Shown here piece after piece: positions 36,700 to 48,206 of a stretch of DNA of 64,000 bases. The position numbers and the translations under genes are program-made. The stretch's first letter is position 1. The number at the start of each line of letters is the position of its first letter. The stretch comes from Parasponia andersonii. Its lineage: Eukaryota; Streptophyta; Magnoliopsida; Rosales; Cannabaceae. The stretch is taken from assembly GCA_002914805.1 (NCBI GenBank), contig JXTB01000141.1:351327-415326 (forward strand). Reading direction: 5' to 3'. The notes under the pieces are model-generated. The model made no database searches. It was not told the DNA's origin and saw nothing but the letters and a program-made list of their open reading frames with translations.

Positions 36700-37431
36700 A
36701 TCTTTTTGATAATTTTTTTTCAGGTGTATAGACTGTCTACACTCCTAGCATATTATATTCTTTTTCATGGATTTTTTCTTCCTAGTATCTACTGTCAATG
36801 CTAAGCTTTCAAATGTTACATTACTTTCACTACCTGTCAGCTTTCTTTCTTCAAAAAAAAAATTTTCTTGTGACCTTAGAAAATATCACAATATTTTTCC
36901 CATGCACTAAATAGGTTTCATATGCACATAAAAAGGTGGAAAAGATCAGATGAACCACAATACCTTATCCTCATCTTTAATCTTCACTCTAATAGCCTCA
37001 AGTTCGGAAACGATACTATTTAAGACACTTAGATGATCATAAATTTTCGTACCTTCATTCATACGCAATGTATAAAACTGCTCCTTTAAAAACACTCGAT
37101 TTGAGACATCTTTTGCCTGATACAATTCTTCAAACTTTCTCTAGAGATCTTTGATTGTCGTTATTCCAAGCACATTTGTAAGGACATTTTTAGCCAGACA
37201 TATGCGTATCGCACTTGCAGCTCTTTCATCCAGATCATTCCAGTCTTCATCGCTCATACTGGATTTCTCAGAATCTTTGCCTTTGTAAGCCTATTTGCCT
37301 TTTAAAACCATATGTAATCCAGATTGAATCAATAAATCTTTGACTTGTATTTGCTACAAGCCAAAATTGATGTTCTCATCAAATTTTTCTACATCAACTC
37401 TTACCGGAATGGAAATCTTGTTTCCTGACAT
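36700..37431 (-). pseudogene. gag: Copia-type gag remnant (UBN2-like)
   Basis: Starts MSGNKISIPVRVDVEKFD at 37431. The order of conserved blocks fits a copia gag: VKDLLIQSGLHMVLKGK, DEDWNDLDERAASAIRICL, KFEELYQ, FLKEQFYTLRMNEGTKIYD and VKIEDEDKVL. At least five in-frame stops interrupt it. It would have formed the capsid; with no pol nearby, mobilisation would have depended on a partner element. About 400 bp between it and the solo LTR has no recognisable domain. Confidence 0.82.
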
Positions 37432-37587
37432 CTCACTTCACACTTCTAGCTTAGAAAACCACTAAGAAAATTTCCAAGAACGATTGAAGAGTTCAAATGC
37501 TCTCACTTGGACACAGCATCCTTACACAAAATTTTTTAGACTAACACCAAACTATGGTGTACTGAAGAACCCCGCTCAGATACCACT

Positions 37588-38196
37588 TGTTGTCAATCTG
37601 ACTGACTCAGATTCGTCACGGCCAGGATCTTACTTCAATGAAATATTTGAATTATAAAGAAAGAATAACAGGAAATAAAAATCAATCGCACAATACAAGA
37701 ATTTAAGTGGAAAACTCTTAAATTAGGAGAAAAAACCACTATCTTTCAGAAAAAATTTCACTATATGAAAAGTTTTTACAATCACATAGACTTCTATTTT
37801 TTTTTCCCAATGACTCTAATACACCTAAATACTTTCTTACAATTATTCTCTCACTCACACTTTATACTGCTACTCTTTGAAACGTCCTCTCTTACAAAGA
37901 AATTCTACTCTCTTTGAAAGGAGAAATAAAGAAAAAAGAAAGGATTTAATTAAAAAAAAAACTTGAAACGCTTCTAAATTTTTAGAATGGAAAGAATAAA
38001 GAAATAAATTCTCTATTTATAAATTTTGAAAGATAGTAAAAATATCACTTTTTACTATTATTATTACAGTTATTTTTTTTATTATTACTATTACAGTTAC
38101 TTTTTTCATTATTATTATTATTATTACTGTTACTTTTTTTCGCTATTGCTCTTATTACTGTTTTTTTTCTTATTTTTGCTCACACATACGTCAACA
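37588..38196 (-). repeat. 5' LTR of the copia-type element
   Basis: 609 bp, from TGTTGTC at 37588 to CAACA at 38196, next to the primer binding site. The distal part is a TTATTATTAC-rich run. Confidence 0.88.
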
Positions 38197-38621
38197 GTTT
38201 CTACCTACCAGTCACCAACAACAGCAACTTTATCATTTTAAAAAAGTGTCCTTTTAAGGCTGTTTTGCATGGGAATCAGTAAGAATTTAGCTCTTTGAAG
38301 GGTTTTCTTTTTCTTTTTGCTTTTTCCTTTCCTTTTTTCTTTTTTGCTGAACTCTTTGAGTTCTGGGCACATTATCTCTTAGTCGAAGTTAGTTCACTGG
38401 TCCATATACCCTAAGTTAACGTAGGTGGCTTGATGTCCATGCGCAGAGACACACTACACTAGACCAAGACTCAAGACTGCTTACACTGAATTTCCTTTTA
38501 CTCTCTTCTGGGGACTTGTGTGGAACTCATCAAGATACTTATCAGAGATCACAACCATATCTCGTCGTAAAAGTAGTACAAAATCATAATGAATATTGTA
38601 AATAAATGTTTGTTTATATAC

Positions 38622-38768
38622 TTCCACCAATCCAGTAGGTAATTTGCTATCTATAGATATTGTTCTACTTATTAAAATTCTCGGCGCAATCTTTTAAAGT
38701 AAAAAATGAAAAAAAAAATTAAATAATGAATTTTTTTTTTTCCAATTATTAGTCGTTAGATAATAATG
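38622..38768 (+). mobile_element. Truncated MITE-like element of the (TA)n family
   Basis: Starts CCACCAATCCAGTAGGTA, a close match to the family end. The rest is eroded and shortened to about 145 bp, ending near a (TA)n tract at about 38770-38786. Confidence 0.55.
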
Positions 38769-39127
38769 ATACATATATATATATATAGTGGGTTAGGATC
38801 ACGCAGCGAGAAAACCTAGAATTGGATTTTATAATCCATGCAAGAACTTTGGTTTGTTCCTTGCCTTCTAGTAAAAATTTCAATATGAAGTTCCCATATT
38901 CTACGCAGGCTAGCTTCACCTTTCGCCAACTCCATGGCAATGTTAGAAAAGACGAGCCCTGAATTTATAGCAATGAATTGATTGCCACGTTTAAAAGTTG
39001 GCTTTCAGGGAGGCTTCTTACTATGAGCGGACATTTGGCGCCTTAAAATGTAAAAATTTTCAACCCAAGACCAAACAAAGAATGCTACAATTCATTGAAT
39101 ACGTGAGATAGCAACCATCTTTTTTTG

Positions 39128-39376
39128 ATTACTCTACAACATAGCAAATATACAAGAAGAAAAGGAAAACAATATGTATCATGAAGACATTTCGAATTTG
39201 GATGGCCAAAATGAAAATTACACAGTAGTCAGTACGTTACTTTACTCTACAACGGCAATATATATATATATATATATAGAGAGAGAGGGAGAGAGAGGAA
39301 AACAGTTTGTATCATGAAGGCAAGCCCAAAAATAGAAATCGACTTTGGATGGCCGAAATGAAAATTACACAGTACG
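39128..39376. repeat. Imperfect tandem duplication downstream of the threonyl-tRNA synthetase gene
   Basis: TTACTCTACAAC, then AGGAAAACA..GTATCATGAAG, then TTTGGATGGCC..ATGAAAATTACAC occurs twice, at about 39128-39232 and 39241-39376. The second copy has gained a (TA)n-(GA)n insertion. Confidence 0.8.
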
Positions 39377-39419
39377 CTAAATTACTTGGATTTGAGAGAA
39401 AGTTGTACTATCAATTGTT

Positions 39420-39425
39420 TTTATT
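39420..39425 (-). terminator. Probable poly(A) signal of the threonyl-tRNA synthetase gene
   Basis: AATAAA on the minus strand, 76 nt past the stop codon, in a T/A-rich context. Other near-matches exist downstream. Confidence 0.5.
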
Positions 39426-39501
39426 ACTAATAAAAAAAAAGTCCACGTTGGGTTCATCTTTTGGATCTGTATTGAGTTTATAAATCACTTCAGTAGAAGT
39501 C

Positions 39502-41416
39502 CTAGTGGAAAAGATCAGTTTCTTCCTTGAAGTGTTTGAGTAGTCCATCAATGCTCATTGCCGAGTGATCTTCTTTATCCCTCACTCGCACACTCACCTG
39601 AAACAAGAGCAGCTCAATGACTTAAATCCCATTACCGACTTTGCAATATGCCGACGCTCATCAAAATTAACAAGTCATTCAAGCATCACCATGATAATAA
39701 TAATAACTGAAAAAAAAAAAAAAGGAGGGGTTGGGAAGGAAGTATAAAGATTTACAGTAACATATTTTGAGATTTTAATCTAGAACTAGATGCCCCTTAA
39801 AACAAACTAAAAAATCTTCTAGGAAACAAAATCCCAATCCAATCTTTATATTCAACTGGCCAAATCCAAAACTCGGTTCAATTGGTTCAATTTCTACCTC
39901 GATGCCAAAAGAAGTGCCATACTTTTGGTGAGTGCCACTAAAAGTCCATACACAGCAAAATAAATTGATACAATACCACGGATCATAAATCAGGTCAGTG
40001 GTTTGACGGTTCAGGTTGCTTTTTTCTAGCAGACAATTGAGCTAAAACTAAGTTTAGAAACATAACCTAGACGCTTGCTGATCTTGTCAGCAGTTAACAT
40101 GCCCCTGGTACAAAAAATGAAAACAATTTGCAGCAAAAGAAAACAAACAAAGAGCTAGTAGAACAAGAACTCAAGGGCCACGTGAAGCCAAAATCTAGTT
40201 TAATCACAGCTCAGATAAGGAATTTAGTTTAGTGTACGCAAGCACCAAAAGCAAGTTAAATAATTGACAGTTTTATATACAAACATCTTTGTCAAGACTC
40301 AAGAGTGCAGCACTAAACACATATATAAGAAAATCAGAGATAGGAAGAACCTGTCCAGTGTTCGCTTCCTTCTCGCCAACAACCAATATATAATTGTACT
40401 GGGCCAACTGAGCTTCCCGTACCTGCATTAACCAATATGATCAGTAAACAAACAAAACCATGGAGAGAAGGCAGCAAAATACAATGCAACAAATTTTTCG
40501 CTAAGAAAAGATTTTTATGAAGCATTATATAGATAGGAGAACAGTTGTGCTGCCAGTTGACAGCATTCGTCATCAACATTTCAGCTTCCACCTAAATCAA
40601 CTATTAATAGTAATACCTGATTTATGCAACCACGTAGAATGCAGCAGTCCACGTCTTAATAAATCAGACTTCACTGAATGTGACAGTCAAGGTAATTATT
40701 GGTATAACTTCTTTTATTATAAACATTCAGCACATATCACACTGGCTCCAACGAACAAAATGAGTTTGAATAGACATTTTTGCATTTTATACATAGCAAA
40801 GCAATTATATCTTTTCAAAGAACTCCTTGTAGGTAGCATTGCCAAATAATAAATGCAGAATAGAAAATTGGATGATCATGGCTACAGGTTTTGGATCTAT
40901 ACCTTTTTCTGGATCTTTCTATCACTTGTATCGACGTCGACATAATAACCTGCATGATGAATCTGATCCCTTACCTAAAATCGTGCAACAGAAATAGATC
41001 AACATTACATGAATTGTTTACGTACAAGGGGAAAAAAAATCTCAAAATATTCTAGCTCAATATCATATCTTTGTCAAGTATTAGCAAAACTCAAAACTTC
41101 AAAGAACATAGCCATCAAAATAGCATTGATTCTGACAACTATGCAAATACCTCTTTAAAACAAGGAGAAATTTGTTCAACATACTTACACATGGACAACT
41201 TACAGCCAATGGGACATGGTTAGTGGTTTAGTACCCCCCCCAAAAAGGATACCCAGCAGATTTACTAGACTAAGAAACTTCATGGCTCATTCGAAACTTA
41301 AGCCAAATCAAGCAACCTACCACTTAGCTCAGGTCATGAACTTCATCAGTAAACCTTGAGCAATTCTGTTTACGAGTTACAGTTCGGGGGATATTGAACT
41401 GAAGAAAATTTCAATT

Positions 41417-41447
<31 letters not shown>

Positions 41448-44400
41448 AAACAAGAAATTTAGATAGTCAAAATTCCTTATTTAATGCATCATAAGTTTAG
41501 TCAAACGCTGGAACCATGTAGTTCACCAAATAAAAGCCAGAAGCCATACAAAAGAATACCTTTAACGCATATGGTTGGGATTTCTCTGACACAGGACAAA
41601 CAATTGCCTGACGTGGGCTAAGCCAAAATGGCCATTTTCCTCTGTAGTGCTCAAGCAGGATAGCAAACATGCGCTCAACAGAACCTAAAATAGCTCTGTG
41701 TATCATAACTGGTGATTCCCTTTTTGCTTCATCCTCTGCAGAGTAATAGAGCTCGAAACGAGCAGGAAGCTGGAAATCAAGCTACAACCACACCATTAAC
41801 CAATTATACTTCCACACCACTAACCAAAACAGTGACATTAATATAAAAATATAAATGCATAAAACAGTGATATACCTGTAAGGTTGCACATTGGAATTTC
41901 CTATTCAAAGCATCAGATACACTGATGTCTATCTTTGGTCCATAAAATGCTCCATCGCCTTCATCTATCTGTGACATTGACAATATAGTATAAGCATCCA
42001 GCTCAAAAGTCAAACCTAATTACTAAAAAAGGAAAAAGAAGAACGGGCTGTATTTAAGGCGCAGCTAGAGAGTAAAACAAACCTTCCAAGGCTTGCCAAA
42101 CTCATTTAGTGCTTCTGTAAGAGCAGCCTCAGCTTTCTCCCATGTAGCCAATTCTCCAAGGTATTTTTCTGGCCTCTATAACAGATAACAATATAACTAT
42201 TATGTTTACTGGTAATACAAAATACAGATAAACATAAGTATGCAAACTCACAAAATACAGAAAGATAGAAAGGACAACCAGGCAAATTAAGGGCCAGACA
42301 AGAAATCTAATAAAATTGAATTACTATTCGAGCCACAGGGACAGACCATTATCATATGTCGTATTTATTGTACATGAAGAATTTCTTTTTCGGGAAAAAA
42401 AAAAAAAGTTCTTCCTTACCAAATTAAATTATTTTTGCAGCTAAAAATGGATAAGTGAAGAAGTTCACATAAACATAACCAGCTATGGATAAGATAACAT
42501 ACCGTTGATAGCTTTAAATCAAAAGTGAAGCCAAATATGTTGTAACAATATTTGATAAATTCTAAAACACCCCTCACTTCTTCTTTTATCTGAAAAGCAA
42601 AATAAAAAAGAAAAATGAGCACAAAATAATTACAAACAATTTCTCTGTATGCTAGCTAAAAACAACTCACCTGGGACTCCCTGCAAAAGATATGAGCATC
42701 ATCCTGCAAGACATTTGGACTTAAACCTATTAGAAGAATAATTTTTTTCAGATACAGGGAATAAAAGTCATGAAAAAAAATGATGACAAACAATAAGACG
42801 TCTCTCAATAAAGGATATTAATAAACCTGACTTAATCACGCAAAAATTCAGATCTTGACACAAACTATAAGTAAACCTAACAAGCCAAAAAATAAGGAAA
42901 ACCTCCCAATATTGGTCTGCAATCTTATTGGGTACCTGCTGAAATCTCCGGACACGAGTTAGGCCAGTAAGAGCACCACTGGCCTCATTTCTATGCAAGA
43001 CCCCAAAATCAGCCAGTCGAAGAGGAAGTTCTACAGAACCAAAATAGATCAGAAATAAGAATACTTCATGAAACCCAAGCACAGAAACTAGCTGAAAAGA
43101 GAAATAGAAAGAAGGCATACTCATAATCCCATATTTACCTCTATAAGAACGAACTCTATGTTGAAACATCAAACAATGTCCTGGGCAATTCATCGGTTTC
43201 AATCCAAATTCCTGTTTTTCAATCTGTACGAGGAACATGCTATTGTTATCTCCAAGATTATCTAACACAGTACATTGAAACTCCTTCAAGAATTACATGA
43301 TACATTTCAAACATTCATGAGGATAAGTCATGCCGCCCAAAGTATTATTCCCATTAATAATTGAAAATGACACATAAGCAACAATAGGGAGAGTCCTCCA
43401 ATCCTCCCTATCCCAATCAGTAAGGTTTCACATAATTCTTAGACTTGTATCACACAAAAATACTGAGAAATTTAACATGTGGCAGTATGATATCAAAGGT
43501 AAGGACCTCCAAGGCATATATAACTTAAACATTATAATGTCTAAAGTAGAATATGTACTGTAAAATGTCCATGGTATACAAAGCTTCACCTCGAATACAA
43601 ACATATTCTCCTTGTAATTTGCAGCATGGCCAGATGTTTCCCATAGTTGCATATTGTACATGTTTGGTGATAAAACCTGCACTGGACAAGTAAATTTAAG
43701 TATGCACAAGTTAAAATTGAATATCATGACATTACAACTCAAACATTGATTGTTAACCTCTTGGTATCCCCTCTCTCTATATTGGTTTCGTATAAACTCC
43801 ATTAACTTGTTGTAAATCCGTGTTCCAAGTGGCAGGAAGAACCAACTTCCTGGGCTGAAATTTTCCAAAAAGGAAAAAATGAATGGAGATGACCGATAAT
43901 CGTATTCAATAAAACAATATACATTGACTCAGGATGTACCTAAGTGGATGGCAGAAGAAGAGTTCCTGTTTTGTACCCAACAATCTATGATCATACTTTT
44001 TTGCTTCTTCCAGGTGTTGAATATATTCCTGTAGGGAAGAATATTTTTGAGAGAAGGTATACCATTCACAGAGAACTGAAAAGGTAGAATAGACAGAGAA
44101 TCGATACAATAGCAAGAGATTAGCAAGACATAAAATTTTGATAGATTTAGAGAGGCGGAGAGAAAAGAACCATAGAGGGAGAAAACTCAATAATCATTCA
44201 TTAATTCAACATAATCTGAAAAACAATTACATAACTAAACCTATTTATAGATAGGCAATTGACACAACTATGGAAAGAAATTCTAGAAACAGACAAAAAC
44301 AGGAAACTTAAATATAGTTGCAAACTTAACGATAACCAAATAGTCAAATAACCTAGCTAATAATAATGTTATATTCTATTAACTTTTATTTTAGAAAAAA

Positions 44401-46572
44401 AAAAGAACAACAACAACTCTAGAATCAGTCAAAAACAAGAAACTTAATTCTAGTTACTCAAAATTAAAAATAACCTAATACTGAAATAACTTAATAATAA
44501 TGCATCCAATTTCTATTCCGCATTACATGGACTAACAGAATCCTCCTGTATGTATTTAAAATATCACCTTCAAACGTTTCTGATCAGGAAAAGATATGCC
44601 ATAAACTCTTTGCAAACTTTCACGATCTTTATTTCCCCTCCAATAAGCTGAAGAAGCCTGTGGATACAAATTCATAAATGAAAACATACAAATATCACAT
44701 GTGCCTCGGTGTATTTAAACCCAAAAAAAGGGGAAAAAAAAAAAAAGGAAATTTACAAACCAAAGCTCAAACAGAACGAAAAAATATATCACCTTCAAAC
44801 AAGCCAATGCTCTCACAAAGGAAGTATTAGGTATATGAGGCCCACGACACAAGTCAACTAAGTCACCACATCTATATACTGTGATAGTTTTGTCAGCTGG
44901 CAAATCATTGATAATCTCAACCTGAATAAATCGACCCAGACAGAAACTTGTAAGAAATGGAATATGAGAAATACAATATGTATATAAGAGATACATCCAA
45001 CAACTGCTTGTCAAAAACAGTCGCAAATATAAGCAGCTTTACTTGCCTTGAAAGTATTGTCAGAAAAGATCTCAAGTGCCTGTTCCCTTGATACTTCAAT
45101 ACGCTCAAAAGGCTGCCTTTGCTGGAGGAAAAAAAAATACATTTCTACACAATTAAGAGCATGGATTTTCAATAATTTAAAAACAATAATATTTAAATGT
45201 TAAAATTGTCTCTTTGCTTTTACAATAGTCTTTACTAATATGCTCTTCCTAAAATAAACAAATCAACTTCTAATAGTAAAAACAAAACCTCTTTTAAAAT
45301 CTTTTAGCTACACTATCTTTAAGTTAGTCTCTATTCTTTCATCATGAACAAAACAGTTAATACCATAAACCAGGAACAACTTCTTCTTACAACTGCTAAG
45401 CAGTGATAGCCAAAAGGACTTCTAAAACTTAATATCAACCATATAACACATAACAACTGCTCTTTTGCAAAAGAATGAACAATACCCGAACGGCCTTGCT
45501 GGCTTCTGATTCAATTTGCTTGAAGTGATCTTCGTTCAAGCCTAAGTCGCCATAAAATGCATCATAATAAAAACCCTGTAATTACATTTCAAACATTTTC
45601 ACAAAAAAAAAAAAAAAAAACTAATAGACAAACAAACCAGCTCTTCACATGAAATTGCGGTAACAGACTAATAATTAATCATTCTTTTTTCTCAACACAA
45701 AAGCCGAAATCTCAAAAGAAATAAGCATCTTCATATTAAAGACTTAACATCGTTCTTGTTGTAACATACCTCTCCCCTGGTGGTACAGGGTCCAATACAG
45801 AGCTTGCATCCGTACTCCTGCTCAAGGGCCTGGCACCACAACACAGATTTCATTCCTCAAATTCTAAACTAAAACAAAACAAAACAAACTAAAATCGAAA
45901 ACCCAAACAAAAAAAAAGTCAATTTTCAAAACCTGGCCAAGAATGTGAGCACTAGAATGCCAGAAAGTGTCACGCCCTTCATCACTATCGAAAGTGAAGA
46001 GCTTGAGTTCACAGTCACCCTCTAAAGGTCTGGCCATGTCCCATAAAACCCCATTCACCTGAGAAATCAAAGCATTCGAAGCGAAACTGTTCGAAATATC
46101 CTTCGCAACATCCAATGGCGAGGTCACCCACTTCTTCCCCTCCTTCACTGTCCCGCCCAGCAATGTAATCCTGAAACCACACCCAACCAAAAAAAAAAAA
46201 AGTTCAACAAGACAAACACCGATGATTACCACCATTACAGGGGCAAAATGTTCACTGTAACTGAATTAGGGTTTAGGGTTTACTATACTTGATGGGATCG
46301 GAGGGGAGGGACTGGAGGTGAGCCTTTTGCTGGTTTTGGATGGACTCGAAGAGCTGGATTCGCTTAGCGATAACTTTGTTGAGATAAGCTTCGTCTTTGA
46401 ACTTGCCCGCCGCCATGACTGACGGTGACGGTGACGGTGGCGGAACGGCGGAGGTGGAGAAGAGGCGGAGAGCGAGTTTAGCAGCGAAAGAAAACGGAGG
46501 AAGAGAGGAGAAACGGCGGAACGAGATGGAGGGTCTCACTCTTACGCTGTAACAAAACCACGATATTATCAT
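39502..46572 (-). CDS. THRRS: Threonyl-tRNA synthetase, probably dual mitochondrial/cytosolic
   Basis: Charges tRNA-Thr. Twenty exons (minus): 46572-46289, 46170-45933, 45829-45770, 45575-45486, 45121-45047, 44921-44793, 44657-44568, 44028-43940, 43854-43758, 43676-43590, 43223-43139, 43030-42936, 42703-42671, 42589-42503, 42175-42083, 41968-41876, 41781-41560, 40974-40903, 40422-40351, 39597-39502; 2,187 nt, 728 aa. Domains: N-terminal presequence, TGS (about 95-155), editing domain with HSSAH (His166, His170) and CRGPH (Cys274, His278), class II core with the three zinc ligands Cys426 (MNCPGH), His477 (DDAHIF) and His603 (MIHRA), and the anticodon-binding domain from about 625. All introns are GT-AG except intron 5, which is GC-AG. 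The first 52 residues lack acidic residues and are Arg/Ser-rich; a second in-frame Met (residue 53, codon 46416-46414) would give a cytosolic form. Arabidopsis has a comparable two-start THRRS gene. It appears complete, with every catalytic residue checked present. Confidence 0.97.
46266..46282 (-). promoter_or_regulatory. Telo-box in intron 1 of the threonyl-tRNA synthetase gene
   Basis: On the minus strand TAAACCCTAAACCCTAA begins 7 nt after the last base of exon 1. Telo-boxes (AAACCCTAA) are known in promoters and leaders of plant translation-machinery genes. Confidence 0.6.
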
Positions 46573-46574
46573 AT

Positions 46575-46634
46575 TGGGCTCCTCTTGTTGGTTACTTCTT
46601 CTTTTTCTTCTTAAAAATGGGCCGGGATTGGGCC
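46575..46634. promoter_or_regulatory. Cluster of three site II motifs (TGGGCY) at the threonyl-tRNA synthetase promoter
   Basis: TGGGCT at 46575-46580, TGGGCC at 46618-46623 and TGGGCC at 46629-46634 lie directly upstream of the first start codon. Site II motifs bind TCP factors and are common upstream of genes for translation and mitochondrial proteins. Function here is inferred. Confidence 0.55.
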
Positions 46635-47146
46635 ATTGGGTGGGAAATAAGCAACAGTCCTTGGTACAATTTTTTTTAAAATTAAAAATAAAAAAAACCC
46701 TGAAATTTGTACTTTATAATTTAAATTTCGAATTTTGGACTATATAAAAATAATATTATGAACTCTATTCGAATACTTTTAGTAAAGTAAAGATAATAAT
46801 AATATCATCCATTTAAAAGATAATTTAATCTTATTATTCTCCTTAATTTAGAAAGTATTATTGTGTATTCATATCTAAAATAATTCAAAAAATGCAATAC
46901 ATAGTATCAACTTTTATAAATTCTTAATTTTATGATTTGTTTTGCAGAGTCTAACTCTAAAACTTTGGGGTTCTCATGATTTTTTTCCCCCCAATTGACC
47001 CTTATATAGAGAATACTTTAATAAATATATAAAAGTACACACAAGAAAATAGGATATTTATTAACAATGGATGCCAAAAAACTAAAAAAGGGCATCCAGT
47101 GGCTAGTGTAGTTTTTTCTAAGGGAAATGGTGGACACTGTTAAGGG

Positions 47147-47365
47147 TAATTTGGATTAAAATGACTATTTTAGGAGTTTTTTGAAAAGTGACTTTTGTAC
47201 GATTATATAACATGTAGTCATTATATCAATGATTTTCCATTGGTTCTTAAAAAGTCACAAACTTATGGTCGTGCATATAATGACCATTCATCATTTAAAT
47301 TGAGATAAAAATTTTCTAAACACTCCTAAAAAATGTTTATTTTATATAAAAAAATAATCGTGGGC
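47147..47365. mobile_element. Small element with inverted ends
   Basis: ATTTTAGGAGTTTTTTGAAAAG on the left pairs imperfectly with TTTTCTAAACACTCCTAAAA on the right, about 220 bp overall, without coding. The left end resembles the outer end of the foldback element at 19955. Confidence 0.4.
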
Positions 47366-48005
47366 CAAGATAAATGATGTCCAAATTTCCGCTAATTATT
47401 CTAATTTTCTTCGCATCATTTTTTTAGTTCTAAATGAATCAATATTTTAAGACAATATTACCGGTGTTTAACATTATATGTTCAACAATTGTTAATGTCG
47501 TTTTTTCCATATGAAAATTAGTACTTTAAAACTTACCGTTGTTCCTTCAGAAGAAAACTTACCTTTTTTTTTTAATAATATATTATAACTCGTTTAAATT
47601 TTTATAGTTGACACAATATATTAGAACTCTTGTTAATTGTTTAGCACTAAATAGGTAAATAATATGTAATGAATACTTGGGGGGGAAACCCCTCTCTCTT
47701 TTTTGAGACCACGACTCGGTGCTTGATATAGACTTAGCTTTTCCAACTCTTTGAGTCACATATAATGGGTAGCCAAAGATACTGATGAACCAAATTGTTA
47801 ACTATCTGTGAGCTATTGTTGTGGACACCATATCAACACTCACCAAGATACCAAGTTATTTAAGTATGGGGTAAGCTAGGAGATTTATTTGTGATGGCAG
47901 GTTTATTATTATTAATACTACATTTATTGAGATTTAGGGTTTAAATTTATACAATTTAAAAAGTCAGAATCGACGAAAGAAAATATATATGCACGAATTC
48001 ATAAT

Positions 48006-48206
48006 ATGAGTTTAGAGTTATTTTACGAGGTCTCGGGCAGAGGATTGGCAAGCTTGTTGCTAAGTTTGAGAGTAAGTAAAGATTTGGATACGCTTGTCTT
48101 CAAGGTTAGGACATCAGGCCATGTTTGCCTATGGAAAAAGGGCTATGCATGTGAGTTGTGCTTGCGCACCTCTTTTAGAGCTAAGAACAAAAAGGACCAA
48201 AAGTAA
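48006..48206 (+). repeat. Diverged dispersed repeat, copy 1
   Basis: An open frame of 66 codons that shares GAGGATTGGCAAGCTTG-like, ATGGAAAAAGGGCTATGC-like and GTGAGTTGTGC-like phrases with 51795-51985 in the same order. The open frame is probably incidental; no protein family is recognised. Confidence 0.5.

Larger units (their letters stand above)
33588..38196 (-). mobile_element. Short copia-type LTR element carrying only gag (TR-GAG-like), split by a solo LTR
   Basis: Both ends are defined: TGTTG at 33588 and CAACA at 38192-38196, flanked by the 5-bp target duplication GTTTC (33583-33587 and 38197-38201). LTRs are at 33588-34220 and 37588-38196. The minus-strand primer site TGGTATCTGAGC (initiator tRNA-Met type) sits two bases inside the 5' LTR (37585-37574), and a purine tract borders the 3' LTR. 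Without the inserted solo LTR and its duplicated TCTTA the element is about 2.6 kb with about 1.3 kb internal DNA. Only gag is recognisable; no protease, integrase or RT is seen. Confidence 0.88.

Noticed and set aside
38026-38241. 71-codon Tyr/Phe-rich frame
   Set aside because: It is the TTATTATTAC-rich part of the copia LTR.
48006-48206. 66-codon frame as a small protein gene
   Set aside because: It aligns with a diverged repeat at 51795-51985 that has no open frame, so a repeat is the better explanation.
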